A stretch of 64,000 nt of DNA from Alphaproteobacteria bacterium (GCA_016125405.1 WGLW01000010.1:149185-213184); one strand, 5' to 3'; shown: positions 29,589-39,917, numbered from the stretch's first letter. The notes: generated from the sequence alone by a model not told the origin. Numbers and translations: made by a program.

Positions 29589-31766
29589 TCAGCCGGCGGC
29601 CGCCATGGCGGCGAGCATCAGCAGCGCCACGATGTTGGTGATCTTGATCATCGGGTTCACGGCGGGGCCCGCCGTGTCCTTGTAGGGGTCGCCGACGGTG
29701 TCGCCGGTCACGGCCGCCTTGTGGGCTTCCGATCCCTTCTTGTGCGTGACGCCGTCCTTGTCGGTGAAGCCGTCCTCGAACGACTTCTTGGCGTTGTCCC
29801 AGGCGCCGCCGCCCGCCGTCATCGAGACGGCGACGAAGAGGCCGGTGACGATCACGCCCAGCAGCATCGCGCCCAGCGCCGAGAGCGCCTGGCCCTTGGC
29901 GACGTCGGTGAAGCCGCCGATGGCCCAGATTGCAAGGAACAGCACGATCGGGGAAAGAACCGGCAGCAGCGAGGGCACAACCATTTCCTTGATCGCGGCC
30001 CGGGTCAGCATGTCCACGGCGCGGCCATAGTTGGGCTTAGCGGCGAACTCCATGATGCCGGGGATTTCCTTGAACTGCTTGCGCACTTCCTCGACCACCG
30101 ACTGCGCCGCGCGTCCCACGGCCATCATCGACATGCCGCCGAAGAGGAAGGGCAGGAGACCGCCGAACAGCAGGCCGACCACCACATAGGGGTTCGACAG
30201 GTCGAAGTTGGCGTGCACGTTGTCGAAGAACGAACCCGGGGCGGCGTTCTTCGAGAAGAAGTCGAGGTCCGAGGTGAACGCTGCGAACAGCACCACGGCG
30301 CCCAGCGCCGCCGAACCGATCGCATAGCCTTTGGTGACGGCCTTGGTGGTGTTGCCCACCGCGTCCAGCGTATCGGTGGTCTCGCGCACCTTGTCGTCCA
30401 GCGACGACATTTCGGCGATGCCGCCGGCGTTGTCGGTCACCGGTCCGAAGGCGTCGAGCGCCACGACCATGCCGGCGAGGGCCAGCATCGTGGTGACGGC
30501 GATGGCCACGCCGATGAGGTGGCCCAGCGTGTAGGTGAAGATGATGCCGGCGATGATGATCAGCGCCGGAATGGCGGTCGCCTCGAGCGAGACGGCGAGG
30601 CCCTGGATCACGTTTGTGCCGTGTCCCGAAACCGAAGCCTGCGCGATCGATCGCACAGGGCGGTAGCCGACGCCGGTATAGTATTCGGTGACCCAGATGA
30701 TCAGGCCGGTGACGACCAGGCCCGCGACGCCGCACAGGAAGATGTTGATGCCGGTGAGCGAGAAGCCGTCCGTGGCCGTGGTCAGCGACACCGTGGTGGG
30801 ATCGCCAAGCACGAGGTAGATCGCGCCGTAGAGCGCCGGGATCGACAGCACGGCGGATGCGATGAAGCCCTTGTAGAGGGCGCCCATCACGTTGCGCGAG
30901 TCCTTGCCCAGCTGCACGAAGAACGTGCCGATGATCGAGGTGACGATGCAGACGCCGGCGATCACCAGCGGCAGCAGCATCATCTTGCCGATCGAATCGA
31001 GGTCGCCAGCGAAGGCGATCGAGGAGAGCACCATGGTGGCGACGATGGTCACCGCATAGGTCTCGAAGAGGTCAGCGGCCATGCCGGCGCAGTCGCCGAC
31101 GTTGTCGCCCACGTTGTCGGCGATGGTGGCCGGGTTGCGCGGATCATCCTCCGGGATGCCGGCTTCCACCTTGCCCACCATGTCGCCGCCCACGTCGGCG
31201 CCCTTGGTGAAGATGCCGCCGCCGAGACGGGCGAAGATCGAGATCAGCGAGGCGCCGAAGCCGAGAGCGACGAGCGCGTCGACCACTGTGCGGTCGGACG
31301 GATCGAGGCCGAGGCCCACCGTGAGCACGATGTAGTATCCGGCGAGGCCGAGCAGGGCGAGGCCCACCACGAACATGCCGGTCACCGCGCCTGACTGGAA
31401 CGCCACGTTGAGACCCTGGCCGAGGCCCTTGGACGAGGCCTCGGTGGTCCGAACGTTGGCGCGGACCGAAACGATCATGCCGATAAAGCCGGCCGCGCCG
31501 GAAAGCACCGCGCCGAGCACGAAGCCCACCGGCGATTCCCAGTTCTTGAAGAAGAAGGCGATGGCGATGGTGACGACGACGCCGACCATGGCGATGGTCT
31601 GGTACTGGCGCTTCAGGTAGGCGTCAGCGCCTTCCTGGATGGCGGCGGCGATCTCCTGCATCTTGGCGTTGCCCGAGGGCATGGCCATCAGCCGCTGGAT
31701 TGTGAGAACGCCGTAGATAACGGCGATAGCGCCCGCAATAAGGGGCAGCCACAACTGCAAGCTCAT
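29589..31766 (-). CDS. hppA: Membrane-bound proton-translocating pyrophosphatase (K+-independent type)
   Basis: A 725-residue integral membrane enzyme with about 16 spans that hydrolyses pyrophosphate and pumps H+. The substrate-binding loop is [21 protein letters not shown] followed by [21 protein letters not shown] (about residues 190-245). The stretch [15 protein letters not shown] (about 455-470) carries Lys where K+-dependent enzymes have Ala, the known mark of the K+-independent class, as in Rhodospirillum. The ATG follows GAGAGGGAT. Convergent with ilvC across a shared terminator. Confidence 0.96.
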   Translation of the reverse strand: MSLQLWLPLIAGAIAVIYGVLTIQRLMAMPSGNAKMQEIAAAIQEGADAYLKRQYQTIAMVGVVVTIAIAFFFKNWESPVGFVLGAVLSGAAGFIGMIVSVRANVRTTEASSKGLGQGLNVAFQSGAVTGMFVVGLALLGLAGYYIVLTVGLGLDPSDRTVVDALVALGFGASLISIFARLGGGIFTKGADVGGDMVGKVEAGIPEDDPRNPATIADNVGDNVGDCAGMAADLFETYAVTIVATMVLSSIAFAGDLDSIGKMMLLPLVIAGVCIVTSIIGTFFVQLGKDSRNVMGALYKGFIASAVLSIPALYGAIYLVLGDPTTVSLTTATDGFSLTGINIFLCGVAGLVVTGLIIWVTEYYTGVGYRPVRSIAQASVSGHGTNVIQGLAVSLEATAIPALIIIAGIIFTYTLGHLIGVAIAVTTMLALAGMVVALDAFGPVTDNAGGIAEMSSLDDKVRETTDTLDAVGNTTKAVTKGYAIGSAALGAVVLFAAFTSDLDFFSKNAAPGSFFDNVHANFDLSNPYVVVGLLFGGLLPFLFGGMSMMAVGRAAQSVVEEVRKQFKEIPGIMEFAAKPNYGRAVDMLTRAAIKEMVVPSLLPVLSPIVLFLAIWAIGGFTDVAKGQALSALGAMLLGVIVTGLFVAVSMTAGGGAWDNAKKSFEDGFTDKDGVTHKKGSEAHKAAVTGDTVGDPYKDTAGPAVNPMIKITNIVALLMLAAMAAAG

Positions 31767-32061
31767 GAACGATCCCTCTCAACCGCCAAGACACGAGGGT
31801 ACGGGCGCAGCCGCTCTTCGACGGACCTTGAAAGCCCCGCCCCTCAAAAGTGGCGGGACCATGCCAACAATGGCGGCGGCGCGCAATACGCGGAATTGAG
31901 GCGGGTTTTACCGAATTTCAATGCTTGGCGGACGTCGCGTCGCGCGTCGTCGAAGGATTCGGTTAACCATAACGGGCGAGCCTTTGGCGTTCTCGCATAC
32001 CCACGGCGACACCGGGCTTGCCTCTGCATCCCCGCCGGTCTCCAGCCCCGACGAGGACCAG

Positions 32062-32730
32062 ATGAAGCGGATTCTCACCCTGGCGGCCCCGGCCGCCCTT
32101 GCCTTCCTCCTGCCGGCGGCAGCACAGGCTGCTCCGCCGATCGCCGTAAGCGGCGGCGTTGGAACCACCGGCGGCATCGTCGAATTGCAGACGCGGCTGA
32201 CGCGGCATGTGCAGCTGCGAGGCGGCTACAACTATCTGAGTTTCAGCCACGGCGAGACGTATGACGGCATCCCCTATGATGGCGACGTCAAGTTTTCCAC
32301 AGGCGGGGCCTTCATCGATTTTCACCCGTTCGGCGGCAGCTTCCTGGTGACGGGCGGGGCCTATTTCGGGCCGAAGAGCGTCGATCTCCACGCTCAGCCG
32401 GACCAGAATGTCGAGATCGGCAGCCAGACCTTCACGCCGGCGGAAACCGGCGCACTCGACGGCAAAGCGAAGCTGAACGACACGGCGCCCTTCCTGGGTC
32501 TCGGCTGGGACACGACCTTCCAGGGCGGGGGGCATCTTGGTTTCAAGTTCGTCGCCGGCGCCATGTATACCGGCCAGCCCGATGTGACGCTCAAGGCCAC
32601 GGGCGGGACGCTGTCGAACGATCCCAACTTCCAGCAGCAGGTCATGCAGGAACAGCAGAAGCTTCAGGGCGACGTCGACAACTTCAAGGTCTATCCGGTC
32701 ATCCAGGCCGGCCTCACCGTCCGCTTCTAG
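32062..32730 (+). CDS. Outer-membrane beta-barrel protein
   Basis: A 222-residue protein with a signal peptide (MKRILTLAAPAALAFLLPAAAQA, about 23 residues) and a mature part of alternating hydrophobic strands (VQLRGGYNYLSFSHG, FLVTGGAYFGPKS, HLGFKFVAGAMYTG) ending in LTVRF, with the C-terminal Phe of outer-membrane barrels. It resembles the OmpA/Opa-like 8-strand barrel group often called outer-membrane protein beta-barrel domain. No ligand or enzyme motif is visible. The start is set at the ATG after GAGGA; the frame is open upstream but without a site. Convergent with the DUF3617 gene. Confidence 0.8.
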   Translation: MKRILTLAAPAALAFLLPAAAQAAPPIAVSGGVGTTGGIVELQTRLTRHVQLRGGYNYLSFSHGETYDGIPYDGDVKFSTGGAFIDFHPFGGSFLVTGGAYFGPKSVDLHAQPDQNVEIGSQTFTPAETGALDGKAKLNDTAPFLGLGWDTTFQGGGHLGFKFVAGAMYTGQPDVTLKATGGTLSNDPNFQQQVMQEQQKLQGDVDNFKVYPVIQAGLTVRF

Positions 32731-32764
32731 ATCCGGATCTGGTCAGGCATCCGGGCAGGGCGGC

Positions 32765-33262
32765 TCAACCGCCCTTGGCGGCTTCCTTCGCCTCCTTCTC
32801 GGCGGCGTGCGCCAGCTGATCCGGCGTGCAGGCGCCGACATAGGTGGCGTCGGCCTTCACCGAGAAGCCCGCAGGAATTCCCAGCACCTTGGCGTTGCCC
32901 TTGGCCGTGATGGTCATGGACCGGTCGGAATGGACCAGCTGCGCGCGCGCCGTGCCGGGGATCTTGCCGGTGCAGATCAGCTTGAACGTGTAGCCGTCGG
33001 CGGTTTGCGCCACCTCGTCGACCGTGCAGCTCTTGTCGAGATCGCGGGCGAGGCCCGACAGGGTCATGCTGGCCTTCTTCTCGGTCAGGCATTCAGTGTT
33101 GTCTTCAGAGATCGGAATGCCGGCGACCGAGGTGTTCTGCTGCCAGTGATACTGGCCCGGCGTCACCTCGAAGCTGGCGTCTTTCATGGAATCGGCCCAG
33201 GCGGCGGCCGCAAGGGCGGCTGCTGTGGCGGCGCATGCGGCGGCGAACAGAACTGGCTTCAC
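32765..33262 (-). CDS. DUF3617-family periplasmic protein
   Basis: A 165-residue secreted protein. The signal peptide (about 1-23) ends at AAWADS. The mature protein has the DUF3617 layout: EVTPGQYHWQQNT near the N-terminus, a conserved Cys pair area (ECLTEKKAS at about 56-64, SCTVDEV near 78, LICTGKI near 95) and a late GACTPDQL. Four cysteines fit two disulfides. The role is unknown; members are common in Gram-negative periplasms. Its C-terminal tail is Ala/Lys/Glu-rich. AGGAGA precedes the ATG. Confidence 0.82.
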   Translation of the reverse strand: MKPVLFAAACAATAAALAAAAWADSMKDASFEVTPGQYHWQQNTSVAGIPISEDNTECLTEKKASMTLSGLARDLDKSCTVDEVAQTADGYTFKLICTGKIPGTARAQLVHSDRSMTITAKGNAKVLGIPAGFSVKADATYVGACTPDQLAHAAEKEAKEAAKGG

Positions 33263-33352
33263 GAGCGGTCTCCTTCGCGCCCCCCGTCGTCATCTAGGTC
33301 ATTAACGCATGACCGACATGAATAGCGCCCGAACAGGTCGCCGGGTAGGCTG

Positions 33353-34009
33353 TTACACAGCGTCTTCCGGCGCCGCCGCCCGCGGCATCAGCAGCAGCAT
33401 CAGCAGCGCCCCGGCCACGTAACCGCCCAGATGGGCCTGCCAGGCGATGCCGGAGCCGACCAGCGACGGCCCGGCAAACGCCAGCAAGGCGTTGGATCCG
33501 ATGAAAGCCGCCGTCATCAGCAGGAAAGAGCGGGATACCAGCGACCGCCCCCGGCCATCGAACCCGGCAAGGAAGGCGGCGCCGATCAGGCCGCTGACCC
33601 CGCCGGAGGCGCCGACCGCCGCCCCGCCGCTGGCGCCCGCTGCGGCGAGATAGACCGCCGAGCCGGCAGCGGTCGATCCGAGGAACACCAGCAGCCAAAG
33701 TCCCGCGCCCCGCCAGCCGAGGCCAAGAATCCGGGCGACCTGCGCGCCGAACGCCAGCAGCATTCCCGCGTTGACCAGCACATGCAGCCATCCGGTATGG
33801 AGCAGGGCGGTCGACACCAGCGTGAGCCCTGCCGCGAAGATGTTGGGATAGGCATCCTCCGACCCGGGCGGGGCGAAGAAGCGGCGCGGCACGACGGCGT
33901 AGTCGTAAACCAGCCGCGTGTAGTCCTTGTCGGTGAGAAAATACGTCAGCCCGTGCAGCGCCACGATGGCGATAACGGCGACAAGCACCACCGCTGGCGC
34001 ATTGAACAT
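33353..34009 (-). CDS. Rhomboid-family intramembrane serine protease
   Basis: A 218-residue inner-membrane protease with six or so spans. The HTGWLHVLVNAGML segment (71-84) is the conserved rhomboid TM2 region, the nucleophile Ser135 lies in GASG (133-136), and the catalytic His193 is in WQAHLGGYVAG. These residues together make an active rhomboid likely; such enzymes cut membrane proteins within the bilayer. The open frame runs 50 codons further upstream, but that part is basic and unlike the family, so I start at MFNAP. Substrate unknown. Confidence 0.85.
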   Translation of the reverse strand: MFNAPAVVLVAVIAIVALHGLTYFLTDKDYTRLVYDYAVVPRRFFAPPGSEDAYPNIFAAGLTLVSTALLHTGWLHVLVNAGMLLAFGAQVARILGLGWRGAGLWLLVFLGSTAAGSAVYLAAAGASGGAAVGASGGVSGLIGAAFLAGFDGRGRSLVSRSFLLMTAAFIGSNALLAFAGPSLVGSGIAWQAHLGGYVAGALLMLLLMPRAAAPEDAV

Positions 34010-34082
34010 CGGTTCCGTTCGGTGGCCCTGATGGTGATCGTCTCTTGGCATCGACCGAACATGGCGGGCGGCGCGCTGTGGT

Positions 34083-35339
34083 TCAACTGGCGATCTGCGC
34101 CGCAGGCCGGGCGGCGCCGGGCCGTTCCGGCGTATGCACGTGCTCTGGCCGCACGCCAAGGCCGACCACGCGTGCCGGAAACCCCTGAAGGACCGGGAAG
34201 GCCCCGAGCAGCCGGATCGGGAACGGCGCGTGCAGCGGTTTGCCGGATTTCAGCGCGGGGCCAATCACCCCGTTCTGCACGCCGACCTGAATGAACTGCG
34301 TCGCCACCGTCGGCCACATGCGTCGCTTCTGGATGCGCTGCAGATAGCGTGGCTCGGGCGTCACCCCGGCGGACAGCGGCTCGCAAAGGATGTTCGCCGC
34401 CGCCACCGCGTCCTGAACCGCAAGGTTGATGCCGACACCGCCAATCGGCGACATGGCGTGCGCCGCATCCCCTATGCAGATCAGGCCCGGCTTCCACCAT
34501 TGCTGCAGCCGGTCGACGCTGACGGTCAGCAGCTTGATCTGCTTGTCCCAGTCGGTGAGCGTGTCGACCCGGTCCGATAGCTCGGGCGCCACTCGCGACA
34601 CGCGCTCGCGAAAGCTCGGCAAGCCCTCGGCGCGCACCTTGTCTGCGCTGCCTTTGGCGATCACGTACGCGCACTGCCAGTAATCGCCGCGGAAAATCTG
34701 CACCAGGATGGCGCCGGCGGCGAAGGTGCCCATCGTCTGGTCCTCGCCTTTTCGGGTTGGCAGGCGGAACCACAAGACATCCAGCGGCGCGCCGAGGTCC
34801 TTCACCTTGAAACCGGCGCGGGCGCGCAAGGTGGAGCTGCGCCCGTCGCATCCCACCGTCAGTGCGGCGCGCACCTCGATTTCGCCGTCCGGCGTCTTTG
34901 CCCGGACGCCGGCGACGCGGCCGTCTTCCTCGACCAGATCAGTCGCCTCGGTCAGCATGTGGACGTTGAAGCTAGGATACTGTGCGCCGTGCTCCTTCAG
35001 GAAATCGAGCAGGTCCCATTGCGGCACCAGCGCGATGTATTTGCAGCGCGTCGGCAGGCGGGTGAAATCGGCGATCCGGTACACGTCCCCACCGATCCGT
35101 CCCGCCAGTGTGGGCGCCTCTTCGTGCGGAAGCTTCAGGAAGGCGTCCAGCAGTCCCAGCTCGTGGAACAGTTGAAGCGTCGAGGGGTGGACTGTATCGC
35201 CGCGAAAGTCGCGCAGGAAATCGGCGTGCTTCTCCAGCACCGTTACATCGATCCCGGCCCGCGCCAGCAGGAAGCCCAGCATCATCCCTGCCGGCCCGCC
35301 GCCCGAGATGCAGCACGTGGTCTCGATCGTTTGCGGCAT
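34083..35339 (-). CDS. FAD-dependent aromatic-ring monooxygenase family protein
   Basis: A 418-residue flavoprotein of the p-hydroxybenzoate-hydroxylase group. The N-terminal FAD motif GGGPAGMMLGFLLARAG lies at about 13-29, the family-typical RGDTVHPSTLQLFHELGL follows at about 45, the DG motif is VGCDGRSSTLR near 160, and the second FAD motif GDAAHAMSPIGGVGINLAVQDA is near 300. Enzymes of this type hydroxylate phenolic or quinone compounds using NAD(P)H and oxygen. The substrate is unknown. The start is fixed by GGAAGG before the ATG. Divergent from nothing; the next gene on this strand is the phosphodiesterase. Confidence 0.87.
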   Translation of the reverse strand: MPQTIETTCCISGGGPAGMMLGFLLARAGIDVTVLEKHADFLRDFRGDTVHPSTLQLFHELGLLDAFLKLPHEEAPTLAGRIGGDVYRIADFTRLPTRCKYIALVPQWDLLDFLKEHGAQYPSFNVHMLTEATDLVEEDGRVAGVRAKTPDGEIEVRAALTVGCDGRSSTLRARAGFKVKDLGAPLDVLWFRLPTRKGEDQTMGTFAAGAILVQIFRGDYWQCAYVIAKGSADKVRAEGLPSFRERVSRVAPELSDRVDTLTDWDKQIKLLTVSVDRLQQWWKPGLICIGDAAHAMSPIGGVGINLAVQDAVAAANILCEPLSAGVTPEPRYLQRIQKRRMWPTVATQFIQVGVQNGVIGPALKSGKPLHAPFPIRLLGAFPVLQGFPARVVGLGVRPEHVHTPERPGAARPAAQIAS

Positions 35340-35559
35340 TACGCCTTCCGATGCTGTTCGAGAGCGCCGGCCGGACCTTAGGCGATCAGCCTCCGGCTCG
35401 CCACACAATCAGGCTGGCAGGCATGTTTTTGGCGGTGGACGCATATGCGTCGTCACGCCAGAGTGTTTCTGCGACGGCCCGCAAGTGGACGCGCTTGGCG
35501 GGGGACGGGCCGAATAACCTCAACGGACGCGACCGGATCGGCAAACGCCGTCAGCGCGC

Positions 35560-36576
35560 CTATTTCCCGGCGCCGAAATCGTCGATCGACTTGCGTCCGG
35601 TCGCCGGGAAGTCGGTGAAGAAGCCGTCGACGCCCAGCGCCAGCGCCTGTTTCTCCGCATCCTGCGCAGACTGCGGCGGATAGGGCGGCGCGTCATTGCG
35701 ATAGGTCCAAAGGTGCACCAGCTCGCCCCGCTTGTGCGCCGCTTCAAGCACGCCGGTCGACGATCCGTCCTTGTTCAGCACCAGCTGATGCGTGCCGCCA
35801 ATGCCGTCCCAGAAGGGCGCGCCCGGATAGGCCAGGGCCGCGTCCAGCGCCGCCTTGTTGGCGACCAGCATGATCACCGGCAGTTTGGTGCGCGGCTTCA
35901 CCGCCTTCACCCAGGCCGGTTCGAAGCACTGCAGGAAGATCGGCGAATCCGCCTTGTCGAGGTTGAACTTGTGCAACTCGCCGAGAATCGCGTCGGTCAG
36001 GTCGAGGCCGATCGATGTGTGATAGGCGGGCGACTTGGCTTCGGGATAAACGCACACCGCATGGCCCGATTTCGTCTTCGACGTTGTGGCGAGCTGGAGA
36101 ACTTCCTCGAAGGTCGCGATCTGGAGCTGGCTGTCATACGCCTTCGAGCGCCCCGGGAAGGCCTGCTTCGCGTGCAGCGTCTTCAGTTCCGCCAGCGTGA
36201 AGTCCGCCACCCACCAGTCTTCGCGGTTGGGAAATTCGGCGTCCTTCGACAGATGCTTGCGGTCAGCGAATTCGGGGTGATCGGCCACATCGGTTGTCAG
36301 CGACAGGTAGGTGTCGTGCCGCGCGACCAGAACATGGTCCTTGGTCATCACCAGGTCGGGCTCGATGCAGTCGGCGCCTTCCTCCAGCGCCAGCTTGTAG
36401 GCGGCCAGCGTTTCCTCGGGGCGTTCGCCCGAGGCGCCGCGGTGCGCGATCAAAAGCGGTTTCTGGTGATGCAGCGTCGGCGCCGGCCAGCTGCCTGCGG
36501 TCTCCTGTTGCGGTGTGGCGCATCCGCCGAGAGCCAGCAGGACGGGAAGGGCGAGGCCGAGAATCTGTGTGCGCAT
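35560..36576 (-). CDS. Glycerophosphodiester phosphodiesterase lipoprotein (GlpQ type)
   Basis: A 338-residue enzyme that splits glycerophosphodiesters to glycerol 3-phosphate and an alcohol. The signal has a lipobox LGGC (Cys19), so it is likely lipid-anchored in the envelope. Catalytic features are His45-Arg46 (IAHRGASGERPEETL), the metal acids Glu72 and Asp74 (CIEPDLVMTKD) and His87 (VARHDTYL). The VFLDQPHD-like end region is complete, and the length matches the periplasmic GlpQ type. An ATG five codons upstream (36591) is possible. Divergent from the molybdoenzyme gene. Confidence 0.9.
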   Translation of the reverse strand: MRTQILGLALPVLLALGGCATPQQETAGSWPAPTLHHQKPLLIAHRGASGERPEETLAAYKLALEEGADCIEPDLVMTKDHVLVARHDTYLSLTTDVADHPEFADRKHLSKDAEFPNREDWWVADFTLAELKTLHAKQAFPGRSKAYDSQLQIATFEEVLQLATTSKTKSGHAVCVYPEAKSPAYHTSIGLDLTDAILGELHKFNLDKADSPIFLQCFEPAWVKAVKPRTKLPVIMLVANKAALDAALAYPGAPFWDGIGGTHQLVLNKDGSSTGVLEAAHKRGELVHLWTYRNDAPPYPPQSAQDAEKQALALGVDGFFTDFPATGRKSIDDFGAGK

Positions 36577-36688
36577 GATGTCTTGGAGCATGGCCAGATG
36601 ACAGTTGCATGTCGAGCGCCCGCGAAACCCGGCGGCGCCGGGGAAGGCCGGGATGGATGAGGGGGAAAATGCGCCCTAGTCTCCCTCC

Positions 36689-38875
36689 ATGACCACGAAA
36701 CCGGCCATCGGCGGCGGCGCCAAGAAAGTCCTTTATACGCTGGCCACCGTGCAGCGCATCGGGGTGGGCAAGGCGGCCAAGGCGCTGACGTCGCACAATA
36801 CCTGCAAGGCATGCGGCCTCGGCATGGGCGGCCAGCGCGGCGGCATGACGGACGAGCTGGGCGAGTTTCCCGCCGTCTGCAACAAGAGCGTCCAGGCGCA
36901 ATCGACGGATATCCAGCCGCCCATCCCCCGCGAAGTGTTCGAACACTCTCTCGCCGACCTGCGCGACCTGTCCGGCCGCGAACTGGAACAGCTCGGCCGG
37001 CTGAATTTTCCGCTTCACAAGGCGAAGGGCTCGGATCGCTATGAGCCAATCGGCTGGGACAGGGCGATGGAGATCGCCGGCGACCGTTTCTCCGGGGCAA
37101 AACCCGACCGCACCTTTTTCTATTCCTCCGGCCGCTCGTCCAACGAGGCGGGCTTCCTGCTGCAGCTGCTGGCACGGGTCTACGGCACCAACAATGTGCA
37201 CAATTGCTCGTACTATTGCCATCAGGCCACCAGCGTCGCGCTGGCGGGAACCATCGGCACGGGCACGGCGACCGTCGAACTCGAGGATCTCACCGGCTGT
37301 GACCTGATCTTCGTCGTCGGCGCCAATCCGGCGTCCAATCATCCGCGCTTCATTCACAAGCTGAAGGCATGTCGCGACCGCGGCGGGCAGGTGATCGTCA
37401 TCAACCCCGCGAAAGAGCCGGGCCTGGTGAAGTTCGCCCTGCCGAAAAATCCGGCCTCGATGCTCTCCGGCGGTTCGGAGATCGCATCCGACTATCTCCA
37501 GCCGCGCATCGGCGGCGACATCGCGCTGTTCAAGGGTCTCGCCAAGGCCGTGATGGCGCAGGGCGGCGTAGCGATGGACTTTGTCTCGGCCCACACCGAA
37601 GGGTTCGAGGCGTACGCGCGCGACATCCAGGAAACGGGTTGGGACGCCATCGTCGCCGCCTCGGGCGTCGCGCAGCGAGACGTCGAACGGGTCGCCGCCG
37701 AATATATCCGGTCCAAATCAGCGATCTTCGCCTGGGGCATGGGCATGACCCATCATCTCCATGGCGTCGCCAACATAGAATCCCTCGTCAACCTCGCCTT
37801 GCTGCGCGGCATGATCGGTCGGCGCCATGCCGGCTTGCTGCCGCTGCGCGGTCATTCCAACGTCCAGGGCGTCGGCACCATCGGCGTCAAACCCGTCCTC
37901 GCCGCTGACGTGATGGCCCGAATGGAAAGCGAACTGGGCGTCACGTTGCCGACGACGCCGGGCCTCGACACCATGGCTTCAATGCAGGCCGCCCATCGCG
38001 GGGACATTGACGCCGCGCTGATGATGGGCGGCAATCTCTACGCTTCCAATCCAGACGCAGCCTGGGCGGAGGCTGCGCTGGCGAAGATCGGTTTCAAGCT
38101 CTTTCTCACCACGACGCTCAACCGCGGCCATGTCTGCGGCCTTGGTGACGGCGAGGCGCTGGTTCTGCCGGTGACCGCGCGCGACGAGGAATGGGAGCCG
38201 ACGACACAGGAATCGATGTTCAACTATGTCCGCCTCAGCGACGGCGGCGTCCATCGATTGAGCAGCGTCCGGCCCGAGACGATGATCCTTGCGGATCTCG
38301 GCGTCCGCATCGCTCCGGATCGCGGCGTTGATTTCAGCGCGTTCGGCAAGCATTCGAACTTGCGCCGTGCGATCGCTGCGATCGTTCCGGGCATGGAGGC
38401 GCTTGCGGATATCGACGTGGCGAAGCGCGAGTTCCACATCCGCAACCGGCTGATGCACACGCCAGTCTTTCAGACGCCCACCGGCAAAGCCGCGTTCATC
38501 GTGCGCGCCATTCCGGCCCACGAGGAAAAGGCGCCTTTCATGCTTTCGACCGTGCGCAGCGAAGGGCAGTTCAATTCCATCGTCTATCAGGAGACCGACG
38601 CCTATCGCCGGACGGCGACCCGCTGGTGCGTGATGATGAACGCGGACGACATGGCGGAACTGGGAATTCCCCAGGGCGCCCATGCCGATGTGCGATCGCC
38701 GCAGGGTGAAATGGCCGGGGTAGTGGTCTATGCCTTCGATCTGCCGCACGGAAACCTTCTGGCCTATTTCCCTGAAGCCAATGTGCTGACCGGCGCAGCG
38801 GTCGACCCGCGCAGCCGCACGCCCGCGTTCAAGGCGACGCCGGTATGGGTCAGCCGCGCCGCCGCGTCGTCGTAG
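36689..38875 (+). CDS. FdhF/YdeP-family molybdopterin oxidoreductase
   Basis: A 728-residue protein of the molybdopterin (bis-MGD) oxidoreductase superfamily, close to the YdeP branch. Near the N-terminus are NTCKACGLGMGG (Cys39, Cys42) and a Cys at 64, an incomplete pattern compared with the four-Cys cluster of FdhF. The active-site region is HNCSYYCHQATS (about 170-181), with Cys-His where FdhF has selenocysteine. GANPASNHPR (about 210) and VQGVGTIG (about 390) bind the cofactor, and the domain near 620-725 is the C-terminal MGD-binding barrel. The substrate of YdeP-like enzymes is not settled. No accessory fdhD or moa gene is in the window. It overlaps the AraC gene tail-to-tail by 26 bp. 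Confidence 0.87.
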   Translation: MTTKPAIGGGAKKVLYTLATVQRIGVGKAAKALTSHNTCKACGLGMGGQRGGMTDELGEFPAVCNKSVQAQSTDIQPPIPREVFEHSLADLRDLSGRELEQLGRLNFPLHKAKGSDRYEPIGWDRAMEIAGDRFSGAKPDRTFFYSSGRSSNEAGFLLQLLARVYGTNNVHNCSYYCHQATSVALAGTIGTGTATVELEDLTGCDLIFVVGANPASNHPRFIHKLKACRDRGGQVIVINPAKEPGLVKFALPKNPASMLSGGSEIASDYLQPRIGGDIALFKGLAKAVMAQGGVAMDFVSAHTEGFEAYARDIQETGWDAIVAASGVAQRDVERVAAEYIRSKSAIFAWGMGMTHHLHGVANIESLVNLALLRGMIGRRHAGLLPLRGHSNVQGVGTIGVKPVLAADVMARMESELGVTLPTTPGLDTMASMQAAHRGDIDAALMMGGNLYASNPDAAWAEAALAKIGFKLFLTTTLNRGHVCGLGDGEALVLPVTARDEEWEPTTQESMFNYVRLSDGGVHRLSSVRPETMILADLGVRIAPDRGVDFSAFGKHSNLRRAIAAIVPGMEALADIDVAKREFHIRNRLMHTPVFQTPTGKAAFIVRAIPAHEEKAPFMLSTVRSEGQFNSIVYQETDAYRRTATRWCVMMNADDMAELGIPQGAHADVRSPQGEMAGVVVYAFDLPHGNLLAYFPEANVLTGAAVDPRSRTPAFKATPVWVSRAAASS

Positions 38876-39917
38876 AATTGAGTGTCGCGGACCGGCGCGC
38901 GGGCGTCGGTTTCCCCAGCAGGCGGGCGCGGCGCTCGCGGGCGGATTCCCCGAACCAGCGTCTCGCGCTGCGCGAGAAGGCCGATGAATTGGCGTAGTCC
39001 AGCATCAGGGCGATTTGCGACAGCGACACGCGGGGCTGGGCCAGCAGGGTATCCGCCATGTCGCGCCGAACCTCGTCCTTGATTGTCTCGAACGCCGTGC
39101 CTTCTTCCTTGAGCCGCCGCTGCAATGTTCGCGGATGAAGCCCCAGGGCGCGCGCCGCCTGGTCCGGCGTGCATTCCCCGGACTGCAACAGGCTGCGCGT
39201 CATCTGCCGGACGCGCTGCGCAAAGGTCTCTGCCCGCGCTGGTCCGAGCGAGCGAAGATAGGACAGGGCCACCTGGCGCAGTTGCGCGCTTCGGCCCGGC
39301 TGAAAGGCGTCGAGCATCGCCTTGTCGAGCAGGAGGCCGGTCACCGGCTTGCCGAATTGCGGCGCCACGCCAAACACCTTGCGGTAAACCGCCGGCGGAG
39401 ACATCGGCTGATGCGTGAACCACACGCCCGTCGGCTTGTAGGGTTCGCCGGTGAGCCGCCTCAGCGTGCTTGTCACCGACGCCATCTGCCGCTCCGAATT
39501 CTGGTTGTGTGGGATGGGCCGCGCCAGCGTGAGCGTGAAACCCAGAAATTCTGCGGACGCTTTCGGCGCGGGCGACAGGGTCAGTCGCAGGGCCGGGTTC
39601 TGGAAATGGATATAGCGTGCGCAGACCTCGATGCTCTCGCGCGCGGTCGGCGCGTTGAGGATGGCGATCGCCAGGGCTCCAAGCGACGCCAGCGTGTCGC
39701 GGCTGCCGAGCGTCAGGCCGAAATCCGGCCGGCCGAGACGGTCGGCGGCGATCTCCAGGCTGTCCAGATAGGCGCGCAGCGGCAGGTAGCGGTCGGGTTC
39801 CGAAAGGCTCACGGGATCGATGCGGGCGGCGGCGAGAATCTCCGCGGAATCGCCTCCAAGCTCCGCGACCAGTTCGCGAAAGCCAGTCCAGGCCTGGGCT
39901 CGGATGATCTCTCTCAT
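38850..39917 (-). CDS. AraC-family transcriptional regulator
   Basis: A 355-residue regulator. The N-terminal domain (about 15-195) matches the arabinose-binding-like domain found in long AraC proteins such as OruR/ArgR types, with ERYLPL-like SEPDRYLPLRAYL near 35-48. The C-terminal HTH_18 domain (about 250-345) has two helix-turn-helix units, QAARALGLHPRTLQRRLKEEG and SQIALMLDYANSSAFSRSARRWFG. The effector is unknown. The stop overlaps the end of the molybdoenzyme gene by 26 bp. An open frame extends 27 codons upstream of the chosen ATG without a clear ribosome site. Confidence 0.88.
   Translation of the reverse strand: MREIIRAQAWTGFRELVAELGGDSAEILAAARIDPVSLSEPDRYLPLRAYLDSLEIAADRLGRPDFGLTLGSRDTLASLGALAIAILNAPTARESIEVCARYIHFQNPALRLTLSPAPKASAEFLGFTLTLARPIPHNQNSERQMASVTSTLRRLTGEPYKPTGVWFTHQPMSPPAVYRKVFGVAPQFGKPVTGLLLDKAMLDAFQPGRSAQLRQVALSYLRSLGPARAETFAQRVRQMTRSLLQSGECTPDQAARALGLHPRTLQRRLKEEGTAFETIKDEVRRDMADTLLAQPRVSLSQIALMLDYANSSAFSRSARRWFGESARERRARLLGKPTPARRSATLNSTTTRRRG

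Noticed and set aside
29571..31394. A 607-codon plus-strand frame across hppA
   Set aside because: Very rich in His, Arg and Gly, with no domain; antisense shadow of the pyrophosphatase gene.
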